DNA of 64,000 nt from Vibrio breoganii (GTDB taxonomy: Bacteria > Pseudomonadota > Gammaproteobacteria > Enterobacterales > Vibrionaceae): assembly GCF_001677275.1 (NCBI RefSeq), contig NZ_CP016177.1, positions 248,001 to 312,000 of the forward strand. The letters run 5' to 3'. Shown piece after piece: positions 18,197-27,881 of the stretch (positions are counted from its first letter, which is position 1; each line of letters opens with the position of its first letter). The notes beneath the pieces are model-generated. The model searched no databases. It saw only the letters and a list, made by a program, of their open reading frames with translations, and was not told the origin of the DNA. A program made the translations under genes and the position numbers.

Positions 18197-18550
18197 ATGG
18201 ATAAGAAAGCATCTCGCATCCGTCGTGCTACACGTGCACGTCGTAAGATTGCTGAACTTCGTGTGAACCGTCTAGTAGTACACCGTACTCCTCGTCATGT
18301 GTATGCACAGGTTATTGCACCAAACGGCTCTGAGGTTATCGCAGCGGCTTCTACTGTAGAAAAAGCGATCCGTGAGCAAGTTAAGAGCACTGGTAACGTT
18401 GACGCTGCTAAAGCTGTAGGTAAAGCTATTGCTGAGCGCGCTATCGAAAAAGGCATTTCTAATGTTGCTTTCGATCGTTCTGGTTTTCAATACCACGGTC
18501 GAGTAGCGGCGCTAGCAGATTCTGCTCGCGAAGCTGGTCTGAAATTCTAA
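18197..18550 (+). CDS. rplR: 50S ribosomal protein L18
   Basis: 117 residues with the basic N-terminus ([14 protein letters not shown]) that binds 5S rRNA together with L5 and L25. It starts 10 bases after rplF. The ribosome-binding site is weak (AAGGTAAC). Confidence 0.98.
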   Translation: MDKKASRIRRATRARRKIAELRVNRLVVHRTPRHVYAQVIAPNGSEVIAAASTVEKAIREQVKSTGNVDAAKAVGKAIAERAIEKGISNVAFDRSGFQYHGRVAALADSAREAGLKF

Positions 18551-18564
18551 GGTAGGGTTGATCG

Positions 18565-19065
18565 ATGGCTAAAGAACAACAACAAGCTTCAGATTTGGCA
18601 GAAAAACTAATCGCCGTTAACCGCGTTGCTAAGACGGTTAAAGGTGGTCGAATCTTTAGTTTCACTGCACTAACAGTAGTTGGTGACGGTAACGGTCGCG
18701 TAGGTTTCGGTTACGGCAAAGCTCGTGAAGTACCTGCAGCGATTCAAAAAGCAATGGAAAAAGCACGTCGTAACATGGTTACTATCGCGCTTAATGAGGG
18801 TACTCTTCACCACGCGGTGAAAGGTCGTCACACTGGCTCTAAAGTTTACATGCAGCCAGCTGCGGAAGGTACTGGTATCATCGCCGGCGGTGCGATGCGT
18901 GCAGTACTTGAAGTTGTAGGTGTTCATAACGTACTAGCGAAAGCGTACGGTTCAACGAACCCTATCAACGTAGTTCGCGCGACTATTGATGGTTTGAGCG
19001 GCATGAAATCTCCAGAGATGATAGCTGCTAAACGTGGTCTAACTGTTGAAAATATTTCGGAGTAA
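18565..19065 (+). CDS. rpsE: 30S ribosomal protein S5
   Basis: 166 residues: an N-terminal double-stranded-RNA-binding-like domain with the flexible loop ([17 protein letters not shown]) and a C-terminal domain. S5 affects decoding accuracy and, with S3 and S4, mRNA unwinding at the entry channel. Full length, between rplR and rpmD. Confidence 0.98.
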   Translation: MAKEQQQASDLAEKLIAVNRVAKTVKGGRIFSFTALTVVGDGNGRVGFGYGKAREVPAAIQKAMEKARRNMVTIALNEGTLHHAVKGRHTGSKVYMQPAAEGTGIIAGGAMRAVLEVVGVHNVLAKAYGSTNPINVVRATIDGLSGMKSPEMIAAKRGLTVENISE

Positions 19066-19070
19066 GCACC

Positions 19071-19247
19071 ATGGCAACTATTAAAGTAACTCAAACTAAA
19101 AGCTCAATCGGTCGTCTACCTAAGCACAAACTGTGCTTACGTGGTCTTGGCCTTCGTCGCATCAACCACACAGTAGAACTTGAAGACACGCCTGCAGTAC
19201 GCGGCATGATCAACAAGGTTTACTACATGGTTAAAGTTGAGGAGTAA
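19071..19247 (+). CDS. rpmD: 50S ribosomal protein L30
   Basis: 58 residues, [20 protein letters not shown] to VYYMVKVEE. It is in the same frame throughout and fills the gap between rpsE and rplO. Its [17 protein letters not shown] block is the L30 signature. It begins 6 bases after the rpsE stop, with GGAG in the end of rpsE, and GGAG at its own end serves rplO. Confidence 0.97.
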   Translation: MATIKVTQTKSSIGRLPKHKLCLRGLGLRRINHTVELEDTPAVRGMINKVYYMVKVEE

Positions 19248-19253
19248 TCAGAA

Positions 19254-19688
19254 ATGCGTTTGAATACTCTATCACCGGCTGCGGGTTCTAAGCCTTCTAA
19301 GAAGCGCGTAGGTCGTGGTATCGGTTCTGGTCTTGGCAAAACAGCCGGCCGTGGCCATAAAGGTCAAAAGTCTCGCTCTGGCGGCAGTGTTCGTCCAGGT
19401 TTTGAAGGCGGTCAAATGCCTTTGAAACAGCGTCTACCTAAGTTCGGTTTCACTTCTCGTAAGAGCCTAGTGACTGCTGAAGTTCGTCTAGCTGAGCTAG
19501 CGAAAGTAACTGGTGACGTTGTAGATCTTAACAGCCTTAAAGCTGCTAACGTAATCACTAAGAACATCGAATTTGTAAAAGTTGTTCTTTCTGGTGACAT
19601 TAACAAAGCTGTGACTGTTAAAGGTCTTCGCGTAACTAAAGGCGCTAAAGCTGCTATTGAAGCTGCCGGCGGTAAAATCGAAGAATAA
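19254..19688 (+). CDS. rplO: 50S ribosomal protein L15
   Basis: 144 residues with the Gly/Arg/Lys-rich N-terminal extension ([20 protein letters not shown]) that threads into 23S rRNA. Needed late in 50S assembly. It precedes secY by 20 bases. Confidence 0.98.
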   Translation: MRLNTLSPAAGSKPSKKRVGRGIGSGLGKTAGRGHKGQKSRSGGSVRPGFEGGQMPLKQRLPKFGFTSRKSLVTAEVRLAELAKVTGDVVDLNSLKAANVITKNIEFVKVVLSGDINKAVTVKGLRVTKGAKAAIEAAGGKIEE

Positions 19689-19708
19689 TCTTCGAGGGAA
19701 AGGTACAG

Positions 19709-21043
19709 ATGGCTAAAAAACCAGGACAAGATTTTAGTAGTGCAAAAAGTGGCGTAGCGGAACTGAAAACACGCCTTCTATTCGTATTAGGCGCGTTGTT
19801 AGTGTTTCGTGCGGGTTCTTTTGTGCCGATCCCTGGTATTGACGCGGCTGTACTTGCCCAACTGTTAGAACAGCAGCAGGGCACCATCGTTGAAATGTTT
19901 AACATGTTCTCCGGTGGTGCACTTGAGCGTGCATCTATCTTGGCCCTTGGTATCATGCCGTATATTTCGGCATCGATTGTGGTCCAATTGCTAACTGTGG
20001 TTCATCCCGCTCTAGCCGAGCTTAAAAAAGAGGGTGAAGCTGGCCGTCGTAAGATCAGTCAGTACACACGTTATGGCACGCTTGTACTTGCAACATTCCA
20101 AGCTATCGGTATAGCAACAGGCTTACCGAACATGGTCGACAATCTGGTTGTTATCAACCAAACCATGTTCACCCTGATTGCAACCGTGAGTTTAGTAACC
20201 GGTACCATGTTCTTAATGTGGTTAGGTGAACAAATTACAGAGCGCGGAATTGGTAACGGTATATCGTTAATCATCTTTGCAGGTATTGTTGCAGGATTGC
20301 CTTCGGCAATTGGTTCGACAATTGAGCAGGCGCGTCAAGGTGAATTGCACGTACTTCTTCTATTGTTGATTGCAGTTTTAGCATTTGCTGTTATCTACTT
20401 TGTTGTATTCATGGAACGTGGTCAGCGTCGTATCGTCGTTAACTACGCCAAGCGTCAACAAGGTCGTAAGGTATTTGCAGCGCAGAGTTCTCACTTGCCA
20501 TTGAAAATAAACATGGCTGGTGTTATCCCTGCGATATTTGCATCAAGTATTATTTTGTTCCCAGGAACATTAGCACAGTGGTTCGGTCAGAACGGCGAGA
20601 GTGCAACATTCGGTTGGTTAACTGATGTTTCACTTGCATTAAGCCCGGGTCAGCCTCTGTACGTAATGCTTTATGCATCAGCAATCATCTTTTTCTGCTT
20701 CTTCTACACGGCGTTGGTTTTCAACCCGCGTGAAACAGCAGATAATTTGAAGAAGTCTGGTGCTTTCGTACCCGGCATCCGCCCAGGAGAGCAGACAGCA
20801 AGATACATCGATAAAGTAATGACTAGACTAACCCTAGCAGGTGCTCTATATATTACCTTTATCTGTCTGATTCCCGAGTTCATGATGGTCATGTGGAACG
20901 TACGTTTCTACTTTGGCGGCACATCACTACTAATCGTAGTTGTTGTAATCATGGATTTCATGGCACAGGTACAGACTCATCTGATGTCACAACAGTATGA
21001 TTCTGTGTTGAAGAAAGCAAATCTGAAGGGCTACGGCCGTTAA
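19709..21043 (+). CDS. secY: SecY, protein-conducting channel of the Sec translocon
   Basis: 444 residues with ten membrane helices, one more residue than E. coli. It forms SecYEG with SecE and SecG and is driven by SecA or the ribosome. Recognisable blocks are [11 protein letters not shown] in the first helix/plug region, the [11 protein letters not shown] segment and the cytoplasmic loops [10 protein letters not shown] and [20 protein letters not shown], which contact SecA and the ribosome. It is co-transcribed with ribosomal protein genes, as in E. coli. Confidence 0.98.
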   Translation: MAKKPGQDFSSAKSGVAELKTRLLFVLGALLVFRAGSFVPIPGIDAAVLAQLLEQQQGTIVEMFNMFSGGALERASILALGIMPYISASIVVQLLTVVHPALAELKKEGEAGRRKISQYTRYGTLVLATFQAIGIATGLPNMVDNLVVINQTMFTLIATVSLVTGTMFLMWLGEQITERGIGNGISLIIFAGIVAGLPSAIGSTIEQARQGELHVLLLLLIAVLAFAVIYFVVFMERGQRRIVVNYAKRQQGRKVFAAQSSHLPLKINMAGVIPAIFASSIILFPGTLAQWFGQNGESATFGWLTDVSLALSPGQPLYVMLYASAIIFFCFFYTALVFNPRETADNLKKSGAFVPGIRPGEQTARYIDKVMTRLTLAGALYITFICLIPEFMMVMWNVRFYFGGTSLLIVVVVIMDFMAQVQTHLMSQQYDSVLKKANLKGYGR

Positions 21044-21082
21044 TTCGGTCTTAGTTCCAGATTTCATTTACGGAGTTTAGCA

Positions 21083-21196
21083 ATGAAAGTTCGTGCTTCC
21101 GTTAAAAAAATCTGCCGTAACTGTAAGGTTATCAAGCGCAACGGTGTTGTGCGTGTAATCTGCAGTGAGCCAAAGCACAAACAGCGCCAAGGCTAA
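21083..21196 (+). CDS. rpmJ: 50S ribosomal protein L36 (zinc-binding form)
   Basis: 37 residues, too short for a standard ORF cut-off. [17 protein letters not shown] carries C11, C14, C27 and H32, the zinc-ribbon ligands of the C-plus form. Organisms with this form usually replace it with a zinc-free paralogue under zinc starvation through Zur. CGGAG lies upstream. It is the last gene of the spc operon. Confidence 0.96.
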
Positions 21197-21213
21197 TTAG
21201 CAGAATTTTTTAC

Positions 21214-21242
21214 TTGAAAAACAGGGTAGGTTCGAGTATATT
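21214..21242 (+). promoter_or_regulatory. Alpha operon promoter
   Basis: TTGAAA (21214-21219) is separated by 17 bases from TATATT (21237-21242), after an A/T-rich stretch that could act as an UP element. The discriminator is GC-rich (CCTCGGCC). It overlaps a GGTAGG...CCTACC hairpin followed by TTTT, which may also terminate the spc transcript. Confidence 0.7.
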
Positions 21243-21248
21243 CCTCGG

Positions 21249-21343
21249 CCTACCTTTTGCGTGCAAAAGAAGTAGTATGCCGCAGCGTATCCTCGACGGG
21301 CTTTGCTGCGGATAATTCTTTACATAAGTACTAGGAGTGAATA
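21249..21343 (+). promoter_or_regulatory. Alpha operon leader, candidate S4 regulatory RNA
   Basis: The leader before rpsM contains CCGCAGC...GCTGCGG pairing around a GTATCCTCGACGGGCTTT loop. In E. coli this region forms the pseudoknot bound by S4 (Alpha_RBS family) and blocks rpsM translation. Position and presence of a stem fit; the pseudoknot itself was not modelled. Confidence 0.55.
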
Positions 21344-21700
21344 GTGGCCCGTATAGCAGGCATTAACATTCCTGATCATAAGCATTCTGTAATTGCATTA
21401 ACTGCAATCTACGGTATTGGTAAAACCCGTTCTCAAGCTATCCTAGCTGAAGTGGGTATTGCTGAAAATGCTAAGATCAGTGAACTAACTGAAGAGCAGA
21501 TCGATCAACTGCGTGATGGTGTAGCTAAATACACTGTAGAAGGTGATCTACGTCGTGAAGTATCGATGAACATCAAGCGTCTTATGGACCTTGGCTGTTA
21601 CCGCGGTCTTCGTCATCGTCGCAGTCTACCACTACGTGGACAGCGTACTAAAACCAACGCTCGCACCCGTAAGGGTCCGCGCAAGCCGATCAAAAAATAA
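21344..21700 (+). CDS. rpsM: 30S ribosomal protein S13
   Basis: 118 residues from a GTG start, as in many alpha operons, with TAGGAGTG upstream. S13 forms the head-to-50S bridges and contacts P-site tRNA through its basic tail ([18 protein letters not shown]). The non-ATG start and the structured leader together fit S4-mediated translational control. Confidence 0.97.
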   Translation: MARIAGINIPDHKHSVIALTAIYGIGKTRSQAILAEVGIAENAKISELTEEQIDQLRDGVAKYTVEGDLRREVSMNIKRLMDLGCYRGLRHRRSLPLRGQRTKTNARTRKGPRKPIKK

Positions 21701-21721
21701 TCGGATAAGGTAGAGAGTACA

Positions 21722-22111
21722 ATGGCAAAACAACCAACTCGCGCACGTAAACGCGTTCGCAAGCAAGTAGCTGATGGCGTAGCGCACATTCATGCTTCTT
21801 TCAACAACACAATCGTAACCATCACTGACCGTCAAGGTAACGCACTAGCTTGGGCTACTGCAGGTGGTTCAGGTTTCCGTGGTTCTCGTAAGTCAACTCC
21901 GTTCGCAGCTCAGGTTGCAGCAGAGCGCGCTGGCGAAATGGCTAAAGAATATGGCCTAAAGAACTTGGAAGTTATGGTTAAGGGCCCTGGTCCTGGTCGT
22001 GAGTCAACTATCCGTGCACTAAACGCTGCTGGATACCGCATCACTAACATCGTTGATGCAACTCCGATCCCTCATAACGGTTGTCGTCCACCTAAGAAAC
22101 GTCGCGTTTAA
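21722..22111 (+). CDS. rpsK: 30S ribosomal protein S11
   Basis: 129 residues, including the conserved block [17 protein letters not shown] and the end [11 protein letters not shown]11 forms the mRNA exit-channel wall with S7. The spacing of 21 bases from rpsM has no obvious strong ribosome-binding site (AAGGTAGAGAG). Confidence 0.98.
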   Translation: MAKQPTRARKRVRKQVADGVAHIHASFNNTIVTITDRQGNALAWATAGGSGFRGSRKSTPFAAQVAAERAGEMAKEYGLKNLEVMVKGPGPGRESTIRALNAAGYRITNIVDATPIPHNGCRPPKKRRV

Positions 22112-22142
22112 GTTTCGTTTCTAGGAATATTGGAGAAAGAAC

Positions 22143-22763
22143 ATGGCTAGATATTTGGGTCCTAAGCTGAAGCTTAGCCGTCGCGAAGGTACTGACTTAT
22201 TCCTTAAGTCTGGTGTCCGTGCGATCGATACCAAGTGTAAAATTGATAACGCACCAGGTGTACACGGCGCTCGTCGCGGTCGTCTATCTGAATATGGCGT
22301 TCAGCTTCGTGAGAAGCAAAAAGTTCGTCGTACATACGGCGTTCTAGAAAAACAATTCCGTAACTACTACAAAGAAGCTGCACGCCTTAAAGGCAACACA
22401 GGTGAAAACCTGCTTCAGCTTCTTGAAGGTCGTCTTGATAACGTAGTTTACCGCATGGGCTTTGGCGCAACTCGCGCAGAAGCACGTCAGCTAGTTAGCC
22501 ACAAAGCTATCTTAGTTAACGGTAAAGTTGTAAACGTTCCTTCATTCAAAGTAGCGGCAAATGACGTTGTTTCTATTCGTGAGAAAGCTAAACAGCAATC
22601 TCGCATTAAGGCGGCTCTAGAAGTTGCTGAACAACGCGAAAAGTCAACTTGGATTGAAGTAGATGGCAGCAAAATGGAAGGCACGTTCAAGCGTTTACCA
22701 GAACGTTCTGATCTGTCTGCTGACATCAACGAACACCTGATCGTCGAACTTTACTCTAAGTAA
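22143..22763 (+). CDS. rpsD: 30S ribosomal protein S4
   Basis: 206 residues with the S4 RNA-binding domain (about 95-160). S4 starts 16S rRNA assembly, helps decoding accuracy, and in E. coli represses the alpha operon. The form without N-terminal Cys clusters is zinc-independent. TTGGAGAAAG precedes the ATG. Confidence 0.98.
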   Translation: MARYLGPKLKLSRREGTDLFLKSGVRAIDTKCKIDNAPGVHGARRGRLSEYGVQLREKQKVRRTYGVLEKQFRNYYKEAARLKGNTGENLLQLLEGRLDNVVYRMGFGATRAEARQLVSHKAILVNGKVVNVPSFKVAANDVVSIREKAKQQSRIKAALEVAEQREKSTWIEVDGSKMEGTFKRLPERSDLSADINEHLIVELYSK

Positions 22764-22787
22764 GGTTTAAACTAAAGAGAGGACACA

Positions 22788-23780
22788 ATGCAGGGTTCTG
22801 TAACAGAATTTCTTAAGCCACGTCTCGTTGATATCGAACAGATTAACACGACACACGCAAAAGTAACTCTTGAGCCATTAGAGCGTGGTTTCGGCCATAC
22901 TCTTGGTAATGCACTTCGCCGTATTCTTCTATCTTCTATGCCGGGTTGTGCCGTAACAGAAGTAGAGATTGAAGGTGTGCTACACGAATACAGCACTAAA
23001 GAAGGCGTTCAAGAAGACATTCTTGAGATCCTACTAAACCTTAAAGGTTTGGCTGTACGCGTAGCGGAAGGCAAAGATGAAGTGTTTATTACACTGAACA
23101 AATCAGGCTCAGGCCCTGTGGTTGCAGGTGACATCACCCATGATGGTGATGTAGAGATCGCTAACCCTGAGCACGTTATTTGTCACCTAACGGATGACAA
23201 CGCTGAGATCGCTATGCGTATCAAAGTTGAACGTGGTCGTGGTTATGTTCCAGCTTCAGCTCGCATCCATACTGAAGAAGATGAGCGCCCAATCGGTCGC
23301 CTACTTGTTGATGCTACATACAGCCCAGTAGACAAAATTGCCTACTCTGTAGAAGCAGCACGTGTAGAGCAACGTACTGATTTGGATAAGCTTGTTATCG
23401 ATATGGAAACGAACGGCACTCTTGAACCGGAAGAAGCTATCCGTCGTGCAGCAACTATTCTTGCTGAACAATTGGATGCGTTCGTAGATCTTCGTGATGT
23501 ACGAGTTCCAGAGAAAGAAGAAGAGAAGCCGGAGTTCGATCCTATCCTACTTCGTCCTGTAGACGATCTTGAGCTAACAGTTCGCTCTGCCAACTGTCTA
23601 AAAGCAGAAGCGATTCACTACATTGGTGATCTTGTTCAGCGTACTGAAGTGGAGCTTCTTAAAACCCCTAACCTTGGTAAGAAATCACTTACTGAGATTA
23701 AGGATGTGCTTGCTTCTCGCGGCTTGTCTCTAGGTATGCGCCTAGAAAACTGGCCACCAGCGTCAATCGCTGAAGATTAA
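22788..23780 (+). CDS. rpoA: RNA polymerase alpha subunit
   Basis: 330 residues. The N-terminal domain (1-235) dimerises and assembles beta and beta-prime. A linker and C-terminal domain (about 250-330) bind UP elements and activators. Arg266 in [12 protein letters not shown] corresponds to the UP-element contact Arg265 of E. coli, and [11 protein letters not shown] is also intact. GAGAGG precedes the ATG. The coupling to ribosomal genes is the usual gammaproteobacterial layout. Confidence 0.98.
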   Translation: MQGSVTEFLKPRLVDIEQINTTHAKVTLEPLERGFGHTLGNALRRILLSSMPGCAVTEVEIEGVLHEYSTKEGVQEDILEILLNLKGLAVRVAEGKDEVFITLNKSGSGPVVAGDITHDGDVEIANPEHVICHLTDDNAEIAMRIKVERGRGYVPASARIHTEEDERPIGRLLVDATYSPVDKIAYSVEAARVEQRTDLDKLVIDMETNGTLEPEEAIRRAATILAEQLDAFVDLRDVRVPEKEEEKPEFDPILLRPVDDLELTVRSANCLKAEAIHYIGDLVQRTEVELLKTPNLGKKSLTEIKDVLASRGLSLGMRLENWPPASIAED

Positions 23781-23806
23781 TCAATATTAGTTAGAAGGAT
23801 TAGGTC

Positions 23807-24187
23807 ATGCGCCATCGTAAGAGTGGTCGTCAACTCAACCGCAACAGCTCACATCGCAAAGCGATGTTCAGCAATATGGCTAGCTCTCTTGTACGTCATG
23901 AAGTTATCAAGACTACATTGCCAAAAGCAAAAGAGCTACGTCGCGTAGTTGAGCCTTTGATTACATTAGCTAAGACTGACAGTGTTGCTAACCGTCGTCT
24001 AGCATTTGCTCGCACTCGTGATAACGAAGTTGTGGCAAAACTATTTAACGAACTAGGTCCACGTTTTGCTACCCGTCAGGGTGGTTACACACGTATCCTA
24101 AAAGCTGGCTTCCGTGCTGGTGATAAAGCTCCAATGGCTTACATTGAGCTTGTAGATCGCCCAGCTGCTGAAGAAGCTGCTGAGTAA
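23807..24187 (+). CDS. rplQ: 50S ribosomal protein L17
   Basis: 126 residues, [19 protein letters not shown] to [13 protein letters not shown]17 lies near the tunnel exit. The last gene of the alpha operon, 27 bases after rpoA, with AAGGAT upstream. Confidence 0.98.
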   Translation: MRHRKSGRQLNRNSSHRKAMFSNMASSLVRHEVIKTTLPKAKELRRVVEPLITLAKTDSVANRRLAFARTRDNEVVAKLFNELGPRFATRQGGYTRILKAGFRAGDKAPMAYIELVDRPAAEEAAE

Positions 24188-24204
24188 TAGTTCAGTTAGA
24201 ACTG

Positions 24205-24232
24205 AAAAGCCGGGCATCTGCCCGGCTTTTTT
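24205..24232 (+). terminator. Intrinsic terminator of the alpha operon
   Basis: AAAAGCCGGGC-ATCT-GCCCGGCTTTT plus further T residues: an 11-bp GC-rich stem with a T-run. It ends the ribosomal superoperon block. Confidence 0.92.
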
Positions 24233-24333
24233 GTGTCTGCAATTTGAGAATGAATACCTTGTTAGCTTGCCCTGACTATAGTCGAATAGCCCATTCATAT
24301 AGTCTTAGCGACAAGGCTTATGTTAGATAGCCT

Positions 24334-24828
24334 CTATCCCCACAAACTCGTTAAAGAACCTAATAACCCACTACTTGCACCCTCTGAGGTCAGGTACTGT
24401 ATGATAATGGGTGCAAATTGCGATACCAAAGCCGGATCGATTCCCAACCCTTCAAAGGTACTCTTCACTGAATCCATATCGGTAATCATCGACGTCAAAC
24501 CGGTTGAACCGGTAAAACTGTTTAGCCCTGGAATTAAAGAGCTTAGTTCACTGGAATTCTCATTCGATAATTGTGTTTGAGCCAAAGACAGTAAAGCACC
24601 CGCACCACCTGCCGCTTGGGTTGGAGTAACATCCAGCTCACTAGAAAGTAGATCTGCGAGGGGTGTACTTTGCGCTGTATTAAGCTGTTCGCCTATCTGG
24701 GAAGTTAGCGCAGACATATCTGGTTGTTTCTCTTCATCATCATCTGAACCAAATAGTCCAAACAAAGCATAACTTGGTGTACTTAAAACCAAGGCACCAA
24801 TTAAGGTAGATACAGCTAATCCCTTCAT
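24334..24828 (-). CDS. DUF2780 (VcgC/VcgE-type) secreted protein of unknown function
   Basis: 164 residues. A signal peptide covers about residues 1-22 (ending near SYALFG), followed by an acidic patch (SDDDEEKQ) and a helical, Ser/Leu-rich domain with repeated SLIPGL and GSTGLTSMI elements, as in the DUF2780 family. The protein is probably periplasmic or surface-exposed. The function is unknown. It stands alone, converging with the alpha operon and downstream of metY on the same strand but behind metY's terminator. Two possible frames on the opposite strand are shadows. Confidence 0.75.
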   Translation of the reverse strand: MKGLAVSTLIGALVLSTPSYALFGLFGSDDDEEKQPDMSALTSQIGEQLNTAQSTPLADLLSSELDVTPTQAAGGAGALLSLAQTQLSNENSSELSSLIPGLNSFTGSTGLTSMITDMDSVKSTFEGLGIDPALVSQFAPIIIQYLTSEGASSGLLGSLTSLWG

Positions 24829-24912
24829 TCCGTATTCCTCTTTATTTTAGGTTTCTTAAGTCTAGGAAAAGAATGAACGTTTTGCTGAGTTTGCTTGAAT
24901 GAATTGGCAATA

Positions 24913-24939
24913 AAAAACGGCGCTTAGTACGCCGTTTTT
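24913..24939 (-). terminator. Intrinsic terminator of metY
   Basis: AAAAACGGCG-CTTAGTA-CGCCGTTTTT, a 10-bp stem with T/A runs on both sides, lies 21 bases after the metY stop on the minus strand. Confidence 0.88.
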
Positions 24940-24960
24940 CTTGTATGACTCGAAATGAGA

Positions 24961-26229
24961 TTACTGGTTTAATGCTTGCTCTAGGTCAGCGAGGATATCG
25001 TCAATGTGCTCGATACCAACCGATAAACGAATCATCTCTGGACTTACACCTGCATTTTTTTGTTCAACCTCCGTCAGCTGACGGTGTGTTGTCGATGCAG
25101 GGTGACAAGCAAGAGACTTCGCATCGCCAATGTTGACCAGGCGTTTGAAGATCTGCAGGGCGTCATAGAACTTAACACCCGCCTCGTAGCCATCTTTCAA
25201 GCCAAATGAAAGGATACTGGATGGCTTACCCTGCATGTATTTCTCAGATAGAGCGTAAAACTCTGAATCGACAAGTCCTGCGTAACTCACCCAGCTGACT
25301 TTTGGATGCTGTTGTAGGTAGTTAGCAACCTTAATAGCGTTCTCACAGTGACGCTCCATGCGCAAAGAGAGTGTCTCGAGACCCTGCATTAACATGAAGG
25401 CATTCATAGGAGACAAAGCCGACCCCGTATTTCGTAGTGGAACCGTACGAGCACGGCCAATAAATGCCGCTTCACCAAAGGCTTCTGCATACACCACACC
25501 GTGGTAAGAAGGCTCTGGCTGGTTGAATACTGGGAATCTGTCTTTGTGCTGCGCCCACGGGAACTTACCTGAGTCGATGATCATACCGCCCAAAGTCGTC
25601 CCGTGACCACCTACGTATTTCGTCAATGAATGAACTACGATATCGGCGCCATGCTCGATCGGTTTGCATATTGCAGGAGTCGCGACCGTATTATCTACGA
25701 TGACAGGAACACCTTGCAGGTGTGCTAGCGTGGAGATGGCTTCAAGATCGGCGATGTTACCTGCAGGGTTACCAATGGACTCACAGTAAACGGCTTTGGT
25801 TTTGTCGTCTATTAGCGCTGCTAGGGTTTCTGGCTTGTCATCTGCTGCGAATCTGACCTCAATACCTAAGCTTGGGAACATGTGGGCAAACAGGGTATAG
25901 GTGCCACCGTACAACTGTGGCGTCGAAACTATGTTATCGCCTGCTTGTGCCAATGTGAGCACGGCGTAATGTATTGCAGAGCTCCCCGCACTCACCGCAA
26001 GACCTGCGATACCGCCTTCTAGTGCCGCCATGCGCTTTTCTAATACATCATTAGTTGGGTTCATGATTCGGGTATAGATATTACCCGGAACGGCTAGATC
26101 AAAGAGATCAGCGCCATGCTGAGCATCATCGAATTCATAGGCTACGGTTTGATAAATCGGGGTTGCGCAAGATTTAGTGGTTGGGTCGGTTTCGTATCCA
26201 TGATGGATCGCTAGAGTTTCGTCTTTCAT
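24961..26229 (-). CDS. metY: O-acetylhomoserine aminocarboxypropyltransferase (MetY type)
   Basis: 422 residues, a PLP-dependent Cys/Met metabolism family enzyme. The PLP lysine is K204 in HSLTKYVGGHG. The length and the long insert region (WAQHKDRFPVFNQPEPS) fit MetY, which makes homocysteine from O-acetylhomoserine and sulfide, rather than the roughly 390-residue MetB/MetC enzymes. The ATG at 26229 has AGGAAT upstream; an upstream in-frame ATG gives an atypical, basic extension and is rejected. I found no clear MetJ box in the 150 bases upstream. It is transcribed alone. Confidence 0.9.
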   Translation of the reverse strand: MKDETLAIHHGYETDPTTKSCATPIYQTVAYEFDDAQHGADLFDLAVPGNIYTRIMNPTNDVLEKRMAALEGGIAGLAVSAGSSAIHYAVLTLAQAGDNIVSTPQLYGGTYTLFAHMFPSLGIEVRFAADDKPETLAALIDDKTKAVYCESIGNPAGNIADLEAISTLAHLQGVPVIVDNTVATPAICKPIEHGADIVVHSLTKYVGGHGTTLGGMIIDSGKFPWAQHKDRFPVFNQPEPSYHGVVYAEAFGEAAFIGRARTVPLRNTGSALSPMNAFMLMQGLETLSLRMERHCENAIKVANYLQQHPKVSWVSYAGLVDSEFYALSEKYMQGKPSSILSFGLKDGYEAGVKFYDALQIFKRLVNIGDAKSLACHPASTTHRQLTEVEQKNAGVSPEMIRLSVGIEHIDDILADLEQALNQ

Positions 26230-26323
26230 CTGCTTATTCCTATCCTTGTGGAAGAAATAAGATGCCATGTTTTGATGGGGTTCGACAAGAGGGGCTGTGT
26301 CGCGTTTTTGAATATAGAGTTTG

Positions 26324-26358
26324 CATAAAAAAAGGCTTTTCTCTAGAGAAAAGCCTTT
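26324..26358 (-). terminator. Intrinsic terminator of fklB
   Basis: AAAGGCTTTTCTC and GAGAAAAGCCTTT form a 13-bp perfect palindrome with TA in the centre. On the minus strand a T-run follows (CCTTTTTTTATG), which suits fklB. Confidence 0.85.
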
Positions 26359-26380
26359 CTAAACATAGTGTTTGTAAGAA

Positions 26381-27001
26381 TTACAGGATAGCCAGTAGTT
26401 CTACTTCAAATACTAGTGCAGCAAACGGAGGGATTGCAGCGCCAGCGCCACGCTCACCGTATGCAAGATCTTGAGGAATGTATAGCTTCCACTTAGAACC
26501 AACAGGCATTAGTTGAAGAGCTTCAACCCAACCTTTGATAACGCCAGTTACTGGGAACTCAGCAGGTTGACCGCGAGATACAGAGCTGTCGAATACAGTA
26601 CCGTCAGTTAGCTCACCGTGGTAGTGAACACGTACTTGTGCGTCAGAAGTTGGAACTTCACCAGTACCTTCAGTCAGTACTTCGTATTGAAGACCAGACT
26701 CAAGAACCGTTACTTCAGAACGAAGAGCGTTGTCTGTAAGGAACGCTTCACCGTCTGCAGCAGCTACTTTAGCTTGCTCTGCACGTGCAGATTCAACACG
26801 AGTGTGAAGCTCTTGAAGTGCGTTGTTGATCTCGTCAACTTCGATTGCTGGCATGCCGCCAGTTAGAGCTGTTGCGATACCTGCAGCGATAGCGTCAACG
26901 TTAAGGCCTTCAAGACCGCTGCCAGCTAGTTGCTGACCCATTTGTAGACCGATACCGTAGCTTGCTTTTTGCTCTACAGTTTCGAATTGAACTTCAGACA
27001 T
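26381..27001 (-). CDS. fklB: FklB, cytoplasmic FKBP-type prolyl isomerase (FKBP22)
   Basis: 206 residues, as in E. coli. An N-terminal dimerisation domain (to about 95) is joined to an FKBP PPIase domain (about 115-206, [16 protein letters not shown] and [13 protein letters not shown]). There is no signal peptide, so it is cytoplasmic, unlike FkpA. The ATG at 27001 matches the family start [16 protein letters not shown]; a longer frame upstream is rejected. Divergent from ytfB, the E. coli arrangement. FKBP22 types are linked with cold growth in marine bacteria, though nothing here shows that. Confidence 0.93.
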   Translation of the reverse strand: MSEVQFETVEQKASYGIGLQMGQQLAGSGLEGLNVDAIAAGIATALTGGMPAIEVDEINNALQELHTRVESARAEQAKVAAADGEAFLTDNALRSEVTVLESGLQYEVLTEGTGEVPTSDAQVRVHYHGELTDGTVFDSSVSRGQPAEFPVTGVIKGWVEALQLMPVGSKWKLYIPQDLAYGERGAGAAIPPFAALVFEVELLAIL

Positions 27002-27282
27002 AATTGTCACTCTCAGTTTTTTGATATAAAGGCGCAAGCATACCAGTTCTGACCTGCGTTGAAAATTGCTCCTATAAATGCGGGTCAAATTTTATATAAA
27101 TATTTCAGGGTCTCTTGATCTTTTGGCCACCAAGTTTGTAAAAAGCAAGTCAGCCAACACTGGAGTAGCTCCCAATTTCAGTTAAATTTCGTTCAATTCT
27201 GTTTCATAGAGAGAGTCGGGTGTGTTCATTGAGCGGTTTTTTTTATATCCTGATAGAAATGGATAAGTCGGAGTGATATGGG

Positions 27283-27870
27283 ATGAATCGACGTACCCGC
27301 TCTAAGAGACACACAGAAGTATTATTAGACACGTGGAACCAAATAGAGTGGAAAGCACTGCCTTCAAAGATTAAAGGTGGAGTGACTTCGTTACCGAAAT
27401 TACATCGCAGGGCGTTGATGATCATAGTACCTGTTACCTTGATCCTTGTTTTTATGCCAACCCCCAAGATCACTTCAGGGATTGAAGCTGGCACGCCCAT
27501 CAACGAGAGGGTATCAGTACCCATTAACACTCGTGGTTTGAGTGAGCAATCAGTCAGCGCAACAACGACCACAACAAGCGTTGCCGTGGCAGGTGAAGAA
27601 CCAGTTAAAGAGCAATGGATCGAGTATGAGGTGAAAGCAGGCGACACCTTAGCCAATGTGTTTCGTGAAAACAGCCTTGCAATGACCGATTTGAATGCCT
27701 TGGCAAAGATTGAGGGCATTGATAAACCGCTCAGTCAGATTAAGCAGGGCCAGCTTGTTCGATTCAAGCGAGATGCAGAAGGTCGCTTAGACATTCTTCA
27801 GCTTGAGCGTTCTGGTGATTCAGTGATGTTCTTCCGTTTGTCGGATGGTGGATTCGGTCGTAGTAAGTAA
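27283..27870 (+). CDS. ytfB: YtfB-like inner-membrane protein with LysM-like/OapA domain
   Basis: 195 residues. A basic cytoplasmic N-terminus (1-42), one membrane helix (about 43-61, ALMIIVPVTLILVF), a Thr/Ser-rich periplasmic linker and a C-terminal LysM-like/OapA domain (about 112-195, YEVKAGDTLANVFRENSL). This family binds cell-wall glycans; E. coli YtfB is a division-associated protein. The opposite orientation to fklB matches E. coli. The start at 27283 has weak support: an ATG after GGAGTGATATGGG. The last codons lie in a palindrome shared with the converging elaA. Confidence 0.82.
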   Translation: MNRRTRSKRHTEVLLDTWNQIEWKALPSKIKGGVTSLPKLHRRALMIIVPVTLILVFMPTPKITSGIEAGTPINERVSVPINTRGLSEQSVSATTTTTSVAVAGEEPVKEQWIEYEVKAGDTLANVFRENSLAMTDLNALAKIEGIDKPLSQIKQGQLVRFKRDAEGRLDILQLERSGDSVMFFRLSDGGFGRSK

Positions 27871-27881
27871 CTACTTACTAC
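27860..27881. repeat. Palindrome joining the ends of ytfB and elaA
   Basis: GTAGTAAGT-AACT-ACTTACTAC is a 9-bp perfect inverted repeat containing the stop codons of both converging genes. It may act as a weak bidirectional terminator; the flanking T-runs are poor. Confidence 0.5.

Noticed and set aside
26230..26330. MetJ operator upstream of metY
   Set aside because: No tandem AGACGTCT-like units were seen.
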